The notes below the pieces were generated by a model. The model ran no database searches. It worked only from the letters and a program-made list of their open reading frames with translations, and was not told where the DNA came from. A stretch of 64,000 nucleotides of DNA from Pseudomonas psychrophila (GTDB lineage Bacteria; Pseudomonadota; Gammaproteobacteria; Pseudomonadales; Pseudomonadaceae). How positions within the stretch are numbered: position 1 is the first letter of the stretch; every line of letters starts with the position of its first letter. The DNA lies in NCBI RefSeq assembly GCF_001043005.1, contig NZ_JYKZ01000001.1:310001-374000 (forward strand), written 5' to 3'. Positions 18,933 through 26,896 of the stretch are shown piece after piece. The position numbers were made by a program, and so were the translations under genes.

Positions 18933-19705
18933 TCTGAACCTCCATTACTGACCAATAGCCATTAAGATAACTATTCAGATTAGTGACATAATTCAACATA
19001 CTTAGACACCTGAACATCAGCTAATCAAAGTAGCTGACTAGACCTTAAAAACAGAGCAGCACAATAGACTTACTGCAACCTCCACCCTTTCGCCTAGAGT
19101 AATCATAGTACAAAAACCCGAACTACAGACTGAGACTAAAGGGGCAAGCTCCTTATAGCGCTTTGTTTGGTTTTATCAACTAACTGGTTCAAAATCTAAA
19201 GACAGCACCTCCAAAACATGTTGATTCGATCACTCCTTTTTTTACTTGCCGATACTTCCTAGGTAGGTTTTCAGGGCGATCAGCCCATGGTCGCCGACGA
19301 TTCGTCTAGCATGAGCTCGGTCAAGTTGGGCTCTATGGGCGTAATAAACCACGCCGCAGTTGTGGCGGTGACATCGAGTGGGGCTGACAGCCGCAGATCA
19401 GCAGCAAAGCGGTCACGAAGGCGTGCTTGTTTGGTTTTTCAATCGGTCAGCTTTGGCTGTCAGATTCTGCGCGAGGGTCGAGTTGGGTATTGGAATTTGC
19501 AGCATAGTCCGGATCGTTCAATCAAAATCTAAACGCCATCAGCGAAAGTTTTATTCGGTTCCAGGCCAGCAAGAATCGCTCAGCGAGAGAATTGTGAATC
19601 GTTCAGCCCGGACATCAAATATTCATTGGCCGGAAATACGTGTTATCGATCTGGTCAGCAGGTTTGAGAGTCTGACTGTGCTGTACTCGTGTCCACGGTT
19701 TCAGC
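18933..19705. other. Gene-free stretch holding one lysis-gene relic
   Basis: No intact gene is supported here. Bases 19261-19455 are a decayed Rz-like lysis gene, listed separately. The rest (18933-19260 and 19456-19705) shows no conserved coding frame or recognisable structure. Confidence 0.6.
19261..19455 (-). pseudogene. Relic of an Rz-like (LysB-type) phage/tailocin lysis gene, copy 1
   Basis: Read on the minus strand through frameshifts and stops, the fragments ARLRDRF-AADLRLSAPLDVT and RAQLDRAHARRIVGDHGLIA are recognisable. They match the C-terminal part of the Rz/LysB-type i-spanin found in pseudomonad R-tailocin and prophage lysis cassettes (pattern RDRLATADLRLSVLLD...RAQLDPAHAQRI...GLIAL). 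A second, longer relic lies at 25564-25975. The two are similar but clearly diverged. Confidence 0.6.
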
Positions 19706-20134
19706 CTAATCGGGTCGTGCGCTACGTTCTAATAGGTTAAACAAGTACATTCCGGCCAACATGGCCAATACGAATATGATGATTTGGCCGTGCCCTGTAA
19801 GCAGAATTGTTAACGCTGGCCCAGGGCAGATCCCCGCAAGCCCCCAACCTATACCGAACAACAGGCTGCCGCCAATCAAGCGGGAATCCAACTCCCTTTT
19901 CATTGGAAACTGCATCGGGGCACCCAACAAGGATTGTTTGTTTTTGCGCGCCCAATTCAAGGGAATAATCGCCACCGCGATGGCCCCACCCATCACCAGT
20001 GCGAGTGATGGATCCCAGGCCCCGGCCAAATCAAGAAAAGCTAATACTTTGGCGGGATTCGCCATGCCTGCCAGGAGAAGGCCAAGGCCGAAGATCAGTC
20101 CTGCAAAAAAGGCGGTCAACTTGATCATTTTCAT
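19706..20134 (-). CDS. YeeE/YedE-family permease subunit (DUF6691, PmpB-like)
   Basis: A 142-residue protein with four hydrophobic segments. It begins MKMIKLTAFFAGLIFGLGL and carries the family signatures GLLLAGMANPAKVLAFLD and GLAGICPGPAL. YeeE/YedE proteins import thiosulfate or other sulfur species, and split PmpA/PmpB pairs do this as two half-transporters. I chose the ATG at 20134 because it overlaps the stop of the upstream half as ATGA; a longer open frame exists upstream but is antisense to nothing conserved. Pairs of this kind usually sit with a persulfide dioxygenase and a BigR-type regulator, and neither is visible here. Confidence 0.85.
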   Translation of the reverse strand: MKMIKLTAFFAGLIFGLGLLLAGMANPAKVLAFLDLAGAWDPSLALVMGGAIAVAIIPLNWARKNKQSLLGAPMQFPMKRELDSRLIGGSLLFGIGWGLAGICPGPALTILLTGHGQIIIFVLAMLAGMYLFNLLERSARPD

Positions 20135-20565
20135 GCTCCCACCACATGACGGATGACGTACACCGTTGCAAAGCCAGCAAACATAAAGCACATCGTTGCC
20201 GTGATGGATCGTGCTGAGAGTCGAGAGATCCCGCAAACGCCATGGCCGCTTGTACAACCAGATCCGTAACGAGTACCCACTCCGACAAGCAAGCCCGCAA
20301 TGATCAGCGTCGGCCACCCTGCCTTAATCTCGATCTCTGGCATTACGGTAAACGCTCCCCACAACAACGGAGAAATCAGTAGACCAAGAAGAAATAACAC
20401 CTTCTCACTCCGACCCTCACTATCGAATCGCAGCACGCTTCCAAGCAGTCCACTGATGCCGGCGATGCGTCCATTCGCGAGAACAAACAAGCTAGCAGCC
20501 AGCCCTATCAAGGCGCCTCCAGCTAATGAAGTCCAAGGCGTGAAGTTGATCCAATCAATGCTCAT
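20131..20565 (-). CDS. YeeE/YedE-family permease subunit (PmpA-like)
   Basis: A 144-residue membrane protein and the first half of the split YeeE-type transporter. It has the conserved segment GTRYGSGCTSGHGVCGISRL, whose Cys residues are thought to handle sulfur during transport, and the N-terminal PWTSLAGGALIGLAASLFVL helix. The stop overlaps the next start by 4 bases, so the halves are translationally coupled and probably form one complex in the inner membrane. The role in sulfur uptake or sulfide stress is inferred from family knowledge. Confidence 0.87.
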   Translation of the reverse strand: MSIDWINFTPWTSLAGGALIGLAASLFVLANGRIAGISGLLGSVLRFDSEGRSEKVLFLLGLLISPLLWGAFTVMPEIEIKAGWPTLIIAGLLVGVGTRYGSGCTSGHGVCGISRLSARSITATMCFMFAGFATVYVIRHVVGA

Positions 20566-21037
20566 TTTGCATCTCCTGCATATAATTGCTGGTAAAAGAC
20601 ATGGATTTCAAAGGTGTCACCTGAGATTCTGAGCTCCCCCTAAAGGCGATCAAAGACCCTGTCGAGACCCGTATAGGATTTCAGCCCCTGAATCCGCCCC
20701 GGCTCTCCTAGAGATATCGAAGCCTCAAAAGGACACAAGATGAGGCAAGGTTCGATCAGTCCGCTTTTGGCTGGTTGCCGCATTTCAGGAGGGGCATTTC
20801 TAGGCGAATAGTGATTGCTGAACACCTCAGAAACCCGGGGCGATTAATATTGATCCTTTAGGTATCGCAAAAATTACCGTACGCAGTTACTCAAAGTGGT
20901 TACAACGCATAACGTAAGTCAGCCACGAAGCTTGATCCTAGTCACCGGATGTGATGTGGTGGCCGATACAGAAAGACTATTCCCATTCGCCAACTATGGC
21001 GCTCGCGACTTTTATTTTTCCAGCATCACGAGGTTTC
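20566..21037. other. Intergenic stretch with no supported gene
   Basis: This is a divergent promoter region between the YeeE pair and the DUF294 gene. Short open frames exist on both strands, including an in-frame extension to 20951 of the downstream gene, but none is conserved. No clear operator or RNA structure was seen. Confidence 0.5.
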
Positions 21038-22912
21038 ATGCAGATTGAGTTACAGGAGATTAGCGACCACCTCTATCGTTTCGCTCCTTTTGATGCCCTG
21101 CCAAAGGAGTCGGTAGACGCCATCGCTCGGCGAATTGAAGTGAGTTATTTCAAAGCCGGCAGTGACATTCTTGAAGCCGGTGCGACCATTCAGGATCTGC
21201 ATTATGTTCGTAGTGGTGCGGTGGAGATTTACCGGCGTAATGGTGAGCTCTATGACCGTCTCGTCGAAGGTGACCTATTCGGTCAGGCAGGTCTGTTACG
21301 TAGCAACAAGGTACGCTTTCCCGCCCGAGCGTTGGAAGATAGCCTGATCTATTACATCCCTGCCGACGTTTTCGCTGACCTTTGTGCGCAACATGATGCT
21401 TTCGCTGACTTCGTTGAAGCAGAGGGAAACTCGAGACTCAAAACTGCTGTTGAAGCTCAGGGGCGTGCTAGTGAGCTTATTCAGCTCAAATGTCGCGCCC
21501 TTATCTCACGTCCCTTGGTGTGGGTCACGTCAGATATCTCTGTCGGCGGAGCTGCAAGAATCATGACTGAGCAAAGTGTATCCTGCGTTCTAGTCATGTC
21601 TCCAGCAGGTTTAAAGACGGCTGAAATAGAAGGGATCGTCACAGATAGAGACCTTCGCACGCGATTTGTTGCAGTGGGCCTAAACGCTGACGAAACTCGT
21701 GCCAGCGACATTATGACAGTCGATCCGGTTGTAATTGGCTCCGATGATTCAGTGTTTGAAGCCATGCTTGTGATGTTGCGCCGCAATATTCATCACTTGC
21801 CGGTTGTGCACGATGGTAATCCAATTGGCCTTATAAACCTGTCGGATATCATCAGGTACGAATCGCATAGCAGTTTGTACTTGGTTAACAGAATCTCTAA
21901 CCAGACCTCAGTTGAAGGCCTGAGATCACTTTTGCGTGACCTGCGAGGAACCTATATCCGCATGGTGCGTGACGGGGCTACTGCGCACATGATCGGAAGC
22001 GCGATTTCAGGTATTGGCCGTGCCTTTACCCAGCGTTTGCTTGAGCTGGCCGAGAAAAAGTTAGGCCCGCCTCCAGTGCCTTACTGCTTTATGGTTTTGG
22101 GATCCATGGCGCGTGATGAGCAGTTGTTAGTGACTGACCAGGACAACGCGTTAGTACTCGACGACAGCTTCGATCCGATCCAACACGACTCTTACTTCCG
22201 AGCCCTGGCAACGTTTGTTAGCGATGGACTGGCCGCGTGCGGTTACAGCTACTGCAAGGGCGGGGTCATGGCGACCAACGAGCAGTGGCGACAGCCTTTG
22301 AAGGTATGGCGAAGTTACTTCGATCAGTGGATCGAAAAACCTAATCCAACTACGTTGCTTAATAGCTGTATTTTTTTCGATCTGGATGGGGTTTTTGGCA
22401 AGCTTGAGTTGGTACAAGAGCTTAAAGACCTGTGCGCTCGAAAAGCTAGTACACACCCTGTATTTCTAAGCGCAATGGCTCGTATTGCCCTTAATCGAAC
22501 GCCGCCATTAGGATTCTTTCGTACTTTTGTCGTTGAGACTGACGGACAGCAAAAAAGGATCATCAACCTTAAAGGGCGTGGCACGGCACCGCTGACCGAC
22601 CTTATCCGGATTCATGCACTAGCATGTGGCAGTACCGCTCAGAATTCATTTGATCGCATGGATGCTATAGCCCGCAGTAAAGTCATTCCTCCAGAAGCAT
22701 TAAAGCAACTTCGGTACGCACTAGAGTTCCTGTCGATGGTGCGTATTCGACACCAGGCGGACGCACTTGAACAGGGGGCATCACTCAATAACTACATTGA
22801 GCCCGAGCGCTTTTCTAGCAGTGAACGACATAACCTCAAAGAAGCGTTTCAGGTGTTGAGCAATGGCCAAAATTTCTTGCGATTCCGATATCCTTCAAAG
22901 GGCCGCTTTTAG
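21038..22912 (+). CDS. Cyclic-nucleotide-binding/CBS/DUF294 nucleotidyltransferase
   Basis: This 624-residue cytoplasmic signalling protein has four parts: a cNMP-binding-like domain (about 10-130), a pair of CBS domains (about 155-285, with IEGIVTDRDLRTRF and GLINLSDIIRYES), a DUF294 nucleotidyltransferase core (about 310-450) and a DUF294 C-terminal helical domain. The core motif GSMARDEQLLVTDQDNALV shows the G-S and D-x-D pattern of Pol-beta-type nucleotidyltransferases such as GlnD. I chose the ATG at 21038 because GAGG lies 5 bases upstream and the cNMP domain starts there. The target of the transferase is unknown. It is followed after 2 bases by an exonuclease, its usual partner. Confidence 0.9.
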   Translation: MQIELQEISDHLYRFAPFDALPKESVDAIARRIEVSYFKAGSDILEAGATIQDLHYVRSGAVEIYRRNGELYDRLVEGDLFGQAGLLRSNKVRFPARALEDSLIYYIPADVFADLCAQHDAFADFVEAEGNSRLKTAVEAQGRASELIQLKCRALISRPLVWVTSDISVGGAARIMTEQSVSCVLVMSPAGLKTAEIEGIVTDRDLRTRFVAVGLNADETRASDIMTVDPVVIGSDDSVFEAMLVMLRRNIHHLPVVHDGNPIGLINLSDIIRYESHSSLYLVNRISNQTSVEGLRSLLRDLRGTYIRMVRDGATAHMIGSAISGIGRAFTQRLLELAEKKLGPPPVPYCFMVLGSMARDEQLLVTDQDNALVLDDSFDPIQHDSYFRALATFVSDGLAACGYSYCKGGVMATNEQWRQPLKVWRSYFDQWIEKPNPTTLLNSCIFFDLDGVFGKLELVQELKDLCARKASTHPVFLSAMARIALNRTPPLGFFRTFVVETDGQQKRIINLKGRGTAPLTDLIRIHALACGSTAQNSFDRMDAIARSKVIPPEALKQLRYALEFLSMVRIRHQADALEQGASLNNYIEPERFSSSERHNLKEAFQVLSNGQNFLRFRYPSKGRF

Positions 22913-22914
22913 CG

Positions 22915-23637
22915 ATGAAAAACCTAAAAAAGCAGCCTAAAAATAGAGTGCTGGACTGGTCTGCCGAGTTCGAGACATTGGCGAAGATTTCGGTTAATCC
23001 TCTATTACAAAAGTTCTATCAAGCTGGCGCGGTTTCAGCGCTGGCACCCATTGAGAGCGTTCAACTGCTGGCCATGGACGTAGAGACTACCGGCCTTGAC
23101 TCACAGTCCCACAGCATCGTGAGTATTGGTGTTATGCCGTTCACGCTGAATCGTATTTGTTGCGGGAATTCACTTTACTGGGTGATAAAACCATCGTCCG
23201 AACTGAATGAAAAGTCAGTGACCTTTCATCACATAACCCATGCCGAAATTTTAGATGCCCCCGTGTTTTCGCAGGTGCTTGATCCTTTGCTTGAAGCCAT
23301 GGCGGGCAGAGTGATTGTCGTCCATTACCGGAATATTGAGCGCGCCTTCTTGGATCAGGCAGTGCGTAGGTATTTAGGTGAAGGCCTTAAGTTTCCAGTC
23401 ATCGATACGATGCAGTTAGAGGCACACTTCCATAGGCAAAAAATTAGCTGGTTCGGCCGACTGATTGGACGCAAGCAAGAGTCCATACGGCTGGCAGACA
23501 GTCGCTCTAGGTTGAACCTACCGGCTTATCACGCACATCATGCATTAACCGATGCTCTCGCGACTGCCGAGTTGTTGCAGGCGCAGATAGCAACTCACTA
23601 CTCGCCACTCACACCTGTCGGTGAGTTATGGAATTGA
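22915..23637 (+). CDS. DEDDh 3'-5' exonuclease (DnaQ/Pol III epsilon-like)
   Basis: A 240-residue exonuclease. Exo I is DVETTGLD (about 58-65), Exo II is VIVVHYRNIERAFLDQ, and Exo III is YHAHHALTDALATAELL with the DEDDh-type His. The fold removes nucleotides 3'-5' with two metal ions. In pseudomonads and related bacteria this gene regularly follows the cNMP/CBS/DUF294 gene, often beside acetate permease (actP). Here the next gene is a BCCT transporter on the other strand. It starts 2 bases after the preceding stop, so the two are one operon. Confidence 0.88.
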   Translation: MKNLKKQPKNRVLDWSAEFETLAKISVNPLLQKFYQAGAVSALAPIESVQLLAMDVETTGLDSQSHSIVSIGVMPFTLNRICCGNSLYWVIKPSSELNEKSVTFHHITHAEILDAPVFSQVLDPLLEAMAGRVIVVHYRNIERAFLDQAVRRYLGEGLKFPVIDTMQLEAHFHRQKISWFGRLIGRKQESIRLADSRSRLNLPAYHAHHALTDALATAELLQAQIATHYSPLTPVGELWN

Positions 23638-23648
23638 ACCAAGTTGAT

Positions 23649-23691
23649 AGCTTCAAGGTGCAAGCAGATAGATATGTTACACCTTGAAGCT
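23649..23691. terminator. Bidirectional terminator between convergent genes
   Basis: A perfect 12-bp inverted repeat, AGCTTCAAGGTG at 23649-23660 and its complement at 23680-23691, with a 19-base loop, lies between the exonuclease (+) and BCCT (-) stops. Confidence 0.75.
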
Positions 23692-23727
23692 TGAGGTCAA
23701 TCTTACCTATAGCCTAGCTCATACTGA

Positions 23728-25392
23728 CTAACGAGGCTCAGACATTAGTCCTTTCACTAGAGATATACACCCTATCATTAGAACTATTGCGAAAGGCAAC
23801 CCCGTGGATACTGCCATTGCCTGCAGTGCCACCAGACCGCCCCCCAATAGCAGAGCAATCGCAATTACGCCTTCGATTACCGCCCAGAACACCCGTTGAG
23901 GAACAGGCGCGTCAACCTTGCCTCCAGCTGTGATGGTATCGATCACCAACGAGCCGGAGTCAGATGAAGTAATAAAAAACACTATGACCAGAATAATACC
24001 TAGGAATGAGCTGATTTCCTTGAGGGGTAGCTCTCCCAGCATGGCGAACAACTTCAGCTCTAAGACCGCGTCCTTAACTCCCATAAGGCTTTGAGTGGTC
24101 ACTTGGTCAATTGCCGTACCGCCAAACGTAGTCATCCATAATACAGAAACTACTGAAGGCACAAGTAGAACAGAGATCAAAAACTCTCTGACAGTTCGAC
24201 CACGGCTGACGCGAGCGATAAACATGCCTACAAATGGCGACCAACTGATCCACCAAGCCCAGTAGAAGGCAGTCCAGCCTTGAGTAAACTCGATATCAGT
24301 ACGTCCAAACGGGTTTGAGAGTGCAGGCAAATATTCAACATAATTCACCAGATTCTTAAAGAATCCAGTGAAAATAGCCAGGGTCGGCCCCACAATGATG
24401 ACGAACACCAACAAGAGCAGTGCAAGTCCCATATTGATCTGGGAAAGCATTTTGACGCCCTTATCCAAACCGGCAAGGACTGACCAAAGAGCGATTATGG
24501 TGATACCGACAATCAGTACAACCTTGCTCAGATTCGTCGATTGAATTCCGAAGAGATATTCAATCCCTGCAGCAGCCTGTTCTGCGCCAATCCCTAAAGA
24601 AGTTGCTAAACCAAACAGCGTGGCAAATACCGCTAGGATATCGATGATATGTCCCGGCCACCCCCAGACACGCTCACCCAATAGTGGATAAAAAATTGAG
24701 CGTATTGAAAGCGGCAAGCCTTTGTTGTAAGAAAACAACGCTAAAGACAGCGCCACAATCGCGTATATAGCCCAAGGATGGAGTCCCCAGTGAAAGATCG
24801 TCGCCGCCATCGCCAAGTCAGCAGATGCCTTCATATCGCCTTCGGCACCGCCTAGCGGCGCCCAATCCGTGCGCAGGCCGCTCGCATCTATTGTCACACC
24901 ACCCATAGAAGCAGCGTAATGCGACATTGGTTCCGCGACCCCATAAAACATTAGCCCAATGCCCATTCCCGCAGCAAAAAGCATTGAAAACCAACCGACG
25001 TAACTATGGTCTGGTTTGGCATCTCTACCGCCCAAGCGAACCTTGCCCAGCGGAGAGAAAATAAGTGCAATGCATAGCAGGACAAAAACGTTCGCAATGC
25101 TCATGAAGAGCCAGGCTAGATGGCTGGTTAGCCAGTTTCGAATGGAACTAAAGAGAGGCTCTACTTCATTCTGCAATGCCAGTGTCAAAATCACGAACAG
25201 TAAAATGGTGGCTGCTGAAATGATGAAAACTTTACCGTGGATATCGAGTGAGAATGAAAACTCTCCCTTGATGTTGTCTTGACCGATGACATAGTCAGTA
25301 TCGATAAGATTGGCCGCTCCACTAGGAGCAGGAATGCCTTCACTGGGTTGAGAAGGTGTGTTTGGACTATCATCCGTAGGCTTTCCAACCAT
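23728..25392 (-). CDS. BCCT-family betaine/choline/carnitine transporter
   Basis: This 554-residue inner-membrane carrier has about 12 hydrophobic helices. It has an unusual polar N-terminal leader (MVGKPTDDSPNTPSQPSEGI) before the first helix. Family signatures are AAGMGIGLMFYGVAEPMSHY and the helix-8/loop motif WWISWSPFVGMFIARVSRGR with its conserved Trp residues. BCCT proteins import quaternary amines by Na+ or H+ symport, for osmoprotection or catabolism. The substrate cannot be fixed from sequence. No betaine catabolic genes are adjacent. It converges on the DUF294/exonuclease operon. Confidence 0.93.
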   Translation of the reverse strand: MVGKPTDDSPNTPSQPSEGIPAPSGAANLIDTDYVIGQDNIKGEFSFSLDIHGKVFIISAATILLFVILTLALQNEVEPLFSSIRNWLTSHLAWLFMSIANVFVLLCIALIFSPLGKVRLGGRDAKPDHSYVGWFSMLFAAGMGIGLMFYGVAEPMSHYAASMGGVTIDASGLRTDWAPLGGAEGDMKASADLAMAATIFHWGLHPWAIYAIVALSLALFSYNKGLPLSIRSIFYPLLGERVWGWPGHIIDILAVFATLFGLATSLGIGAEQAAAGIEYLFGIQSTNLSKVVLIVGITIIALWSVLAGLDKGVKMLSQINMGLALLLLVFVIIVGPTLAIFTGFFKNLVNYVEYLPALSNPFGRTDIEFTQGWTAFYWAWWISWSPFVGMFIARVSRGRTVREFLISVLLVPSVVSVLWMTTFGGTAIDQVTTQSLMGVKDAVLELKLFAMLGELPLKEISSFLGIILVIVFFITSSDSGSLVIDTITAGGKVDAPVPQRVFWAVIEGVIAIALLLGGGLVALQAMAVSTGLPFAIVLMIGCISLVKGLMSEPR

Positions 25393-25563
25393 AAGAATCC
25401 CCTTGTGAGTTTCACGTCATTCAACGTGTAATTGTCATTATCCCCGCTGTTCCTATGGTAAAACGAGATTTTAGCCCAGCTATCCTAGCAAGCTTTAGGC
25501 ACAAAATTCGTAAAACTTCAGATCCTTCTATTCTTATCTGAGGCTTCTTTAGCGTAGCCTTGG

Positions 25564-25975
25564 CAGGCTTACAAAGCGATCAATCCCTGATCGCCGTCGT
25601 CGGTGATTCCGATAACTCGTTGAGTATGCGCGGGGTTGAGTTGAGTTCTACCGGCACCGTAAACCACGCAACCGGAGCTGGTAGTGGCTGGAACTGCGTC
25701 ACAACCAGTTGCTGCGGTGGCGTCGAGTTGAACTGACAGCCACAGATCAGCATTACCAATCGATCACGCAGGGGTGTTTGTTTTTTTCATCAGTCAGGGC
25801 TAGATAATGCATTTGGTCGCTGGCTACCAGTCATTGCTCTAGGGCGAGGCGCTTGCCCTGCTCTGCCAGAACCAGCACGGAGTAGACATTGGCGAGAAGT
25901 GTGAGCTTGGTTTCGCATGCAGTTTCCTTGGTTGCCAGTTGCATGCCATTGTCGTTCGCTTGCAGCGTACATGCA
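25564..25975 (-). pseudogene. Relic of an Rz-like (LysB-type) lysis gene, copy 2, with Rz1-like frame
   Basis: On the minus strand, broken frames read LVLAEQGKRLALEQ-stop-LVASDQMHYLALTD, then ADLWLSVQLDATAATGCDA and AGRTQLNPAHTQRVIGITDD followed by GDQGLIAL. This is the pseudomonad tailocin/prophage i-spanin. A different frame over the same bases reads RLVMLICGCQFNSTPPQQLV and on, with a lipobox-like LICGC. This is what an embedded Rz1 o-spanin lipoprotein would look like. Stops and frameshifts show the gene is dead. Confidence 0.6.
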
Positions 25976-26378
25976 GCTCATGCGCTTCCAGCTATCAGGG
26001 CAACGACGATCAGCAGTACCCTGCTCAATCTCGAAGGTATCGAGAGATACTGCTGGCAGCAGTATATGCAGCTTGATATCAGGCCAGAAGCTAACCCGTA
26101 GAGTATCTGACAGCGACTACTGCAGGTGCTGCACAAGCTATTGATACCGCAACGGCTGATCGGGATTGTCGGCCTGTGCGAAGTTTAACTGGCTGTACGG
26201 ATCCAGATATCAGTCTGGTTGCCACATACCTTTTTGAAGAAGGCGCCGAGATAATGTCGACTGCCTACCGACACACCGGCCTAAGCCTGCTGGGACTGCC
26301 CTGCGCGGCTGGCGTCCAGCAAGTTGATATCTAAGGGGGATTATTGAGTAGTAGAGTGAAGCCACAGCGATATTTGGT
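25976..26378. other. Unrecognised degraded sequence
   Basis: Between the lysis relic and the chrA fragment no intact gene is supported. Fragmentary + frames (LLNLEGIERYCWQQYMQLDI; LVATYLFEEGAEIMSTAYRH) look like former coding sequence, but I cannot name the family. Confidence 0.4.
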
Positions 26379-26685
26379 CATTAATGTAGCCACTTTGGGG
26401 GCAGGAGTTTTGTCAGTTGAAAGTAGTACCGAACTGATTACAGCTGCTACCACGTGGGCGGTATTTCTGGTGTTCTTGCGCTTGGGATTCACCTCCTTCG
26501 GAGGGCCAATTGCACATTTAGGTTACTTCCGCGAAGAGTTTGTTGCTAGGCGCCAATGGCTCAGTGAACGCAGCCATATCGATTTGGTCGCCCTGTGCCA
26601 ATTTCTGCCGGGGCCTGCTAGTAGCCAGGTAAGCATAGGTTTAGGGCTATCGCGTGCCGGAATCTCTGGAGCAGTTGCCGCTTAA
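26379..26685 (+). pseudogene. chrA: Truncated duplicate of the chrA 5' end
   Basis: The bases closely match the start of the intact chrA at 60363-60669, including the TTG start (here 26410) and the product segments FLVFLRLGF, SFGGPIAHLGYFREEF and CQFLPGPASSQV. After AGISGAVAA a TAA stop (26683-26685) replaces the tryptophan codon and similarity ends. Only the first of the two CHR halves, and only part of it, remains. It cannot transport chromate. It is a 307-base repeat about 34 kb from its sister copy and could mediate recombination. Confidence 0.92.
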
Positions 26686-26896
26686 TGGCGGGCTTGCGCC
26701 CGCTCAGGCAGAGAAAAAACTTAGCGCAGTGTCCGGGATTAGTTGACCACTACAGCCACAGTCACCTAGCATGACTCTAGAAGGTATGAGCACTGCTAAA
26801 AACGGCCGTTAGAAGGCTAATAATCCATGGTCTGGCCTCGTGAAAAACTCAGGCTATCGCGTTTCGCAAAGCATCCCCCACACCTCATTTCGCGAT

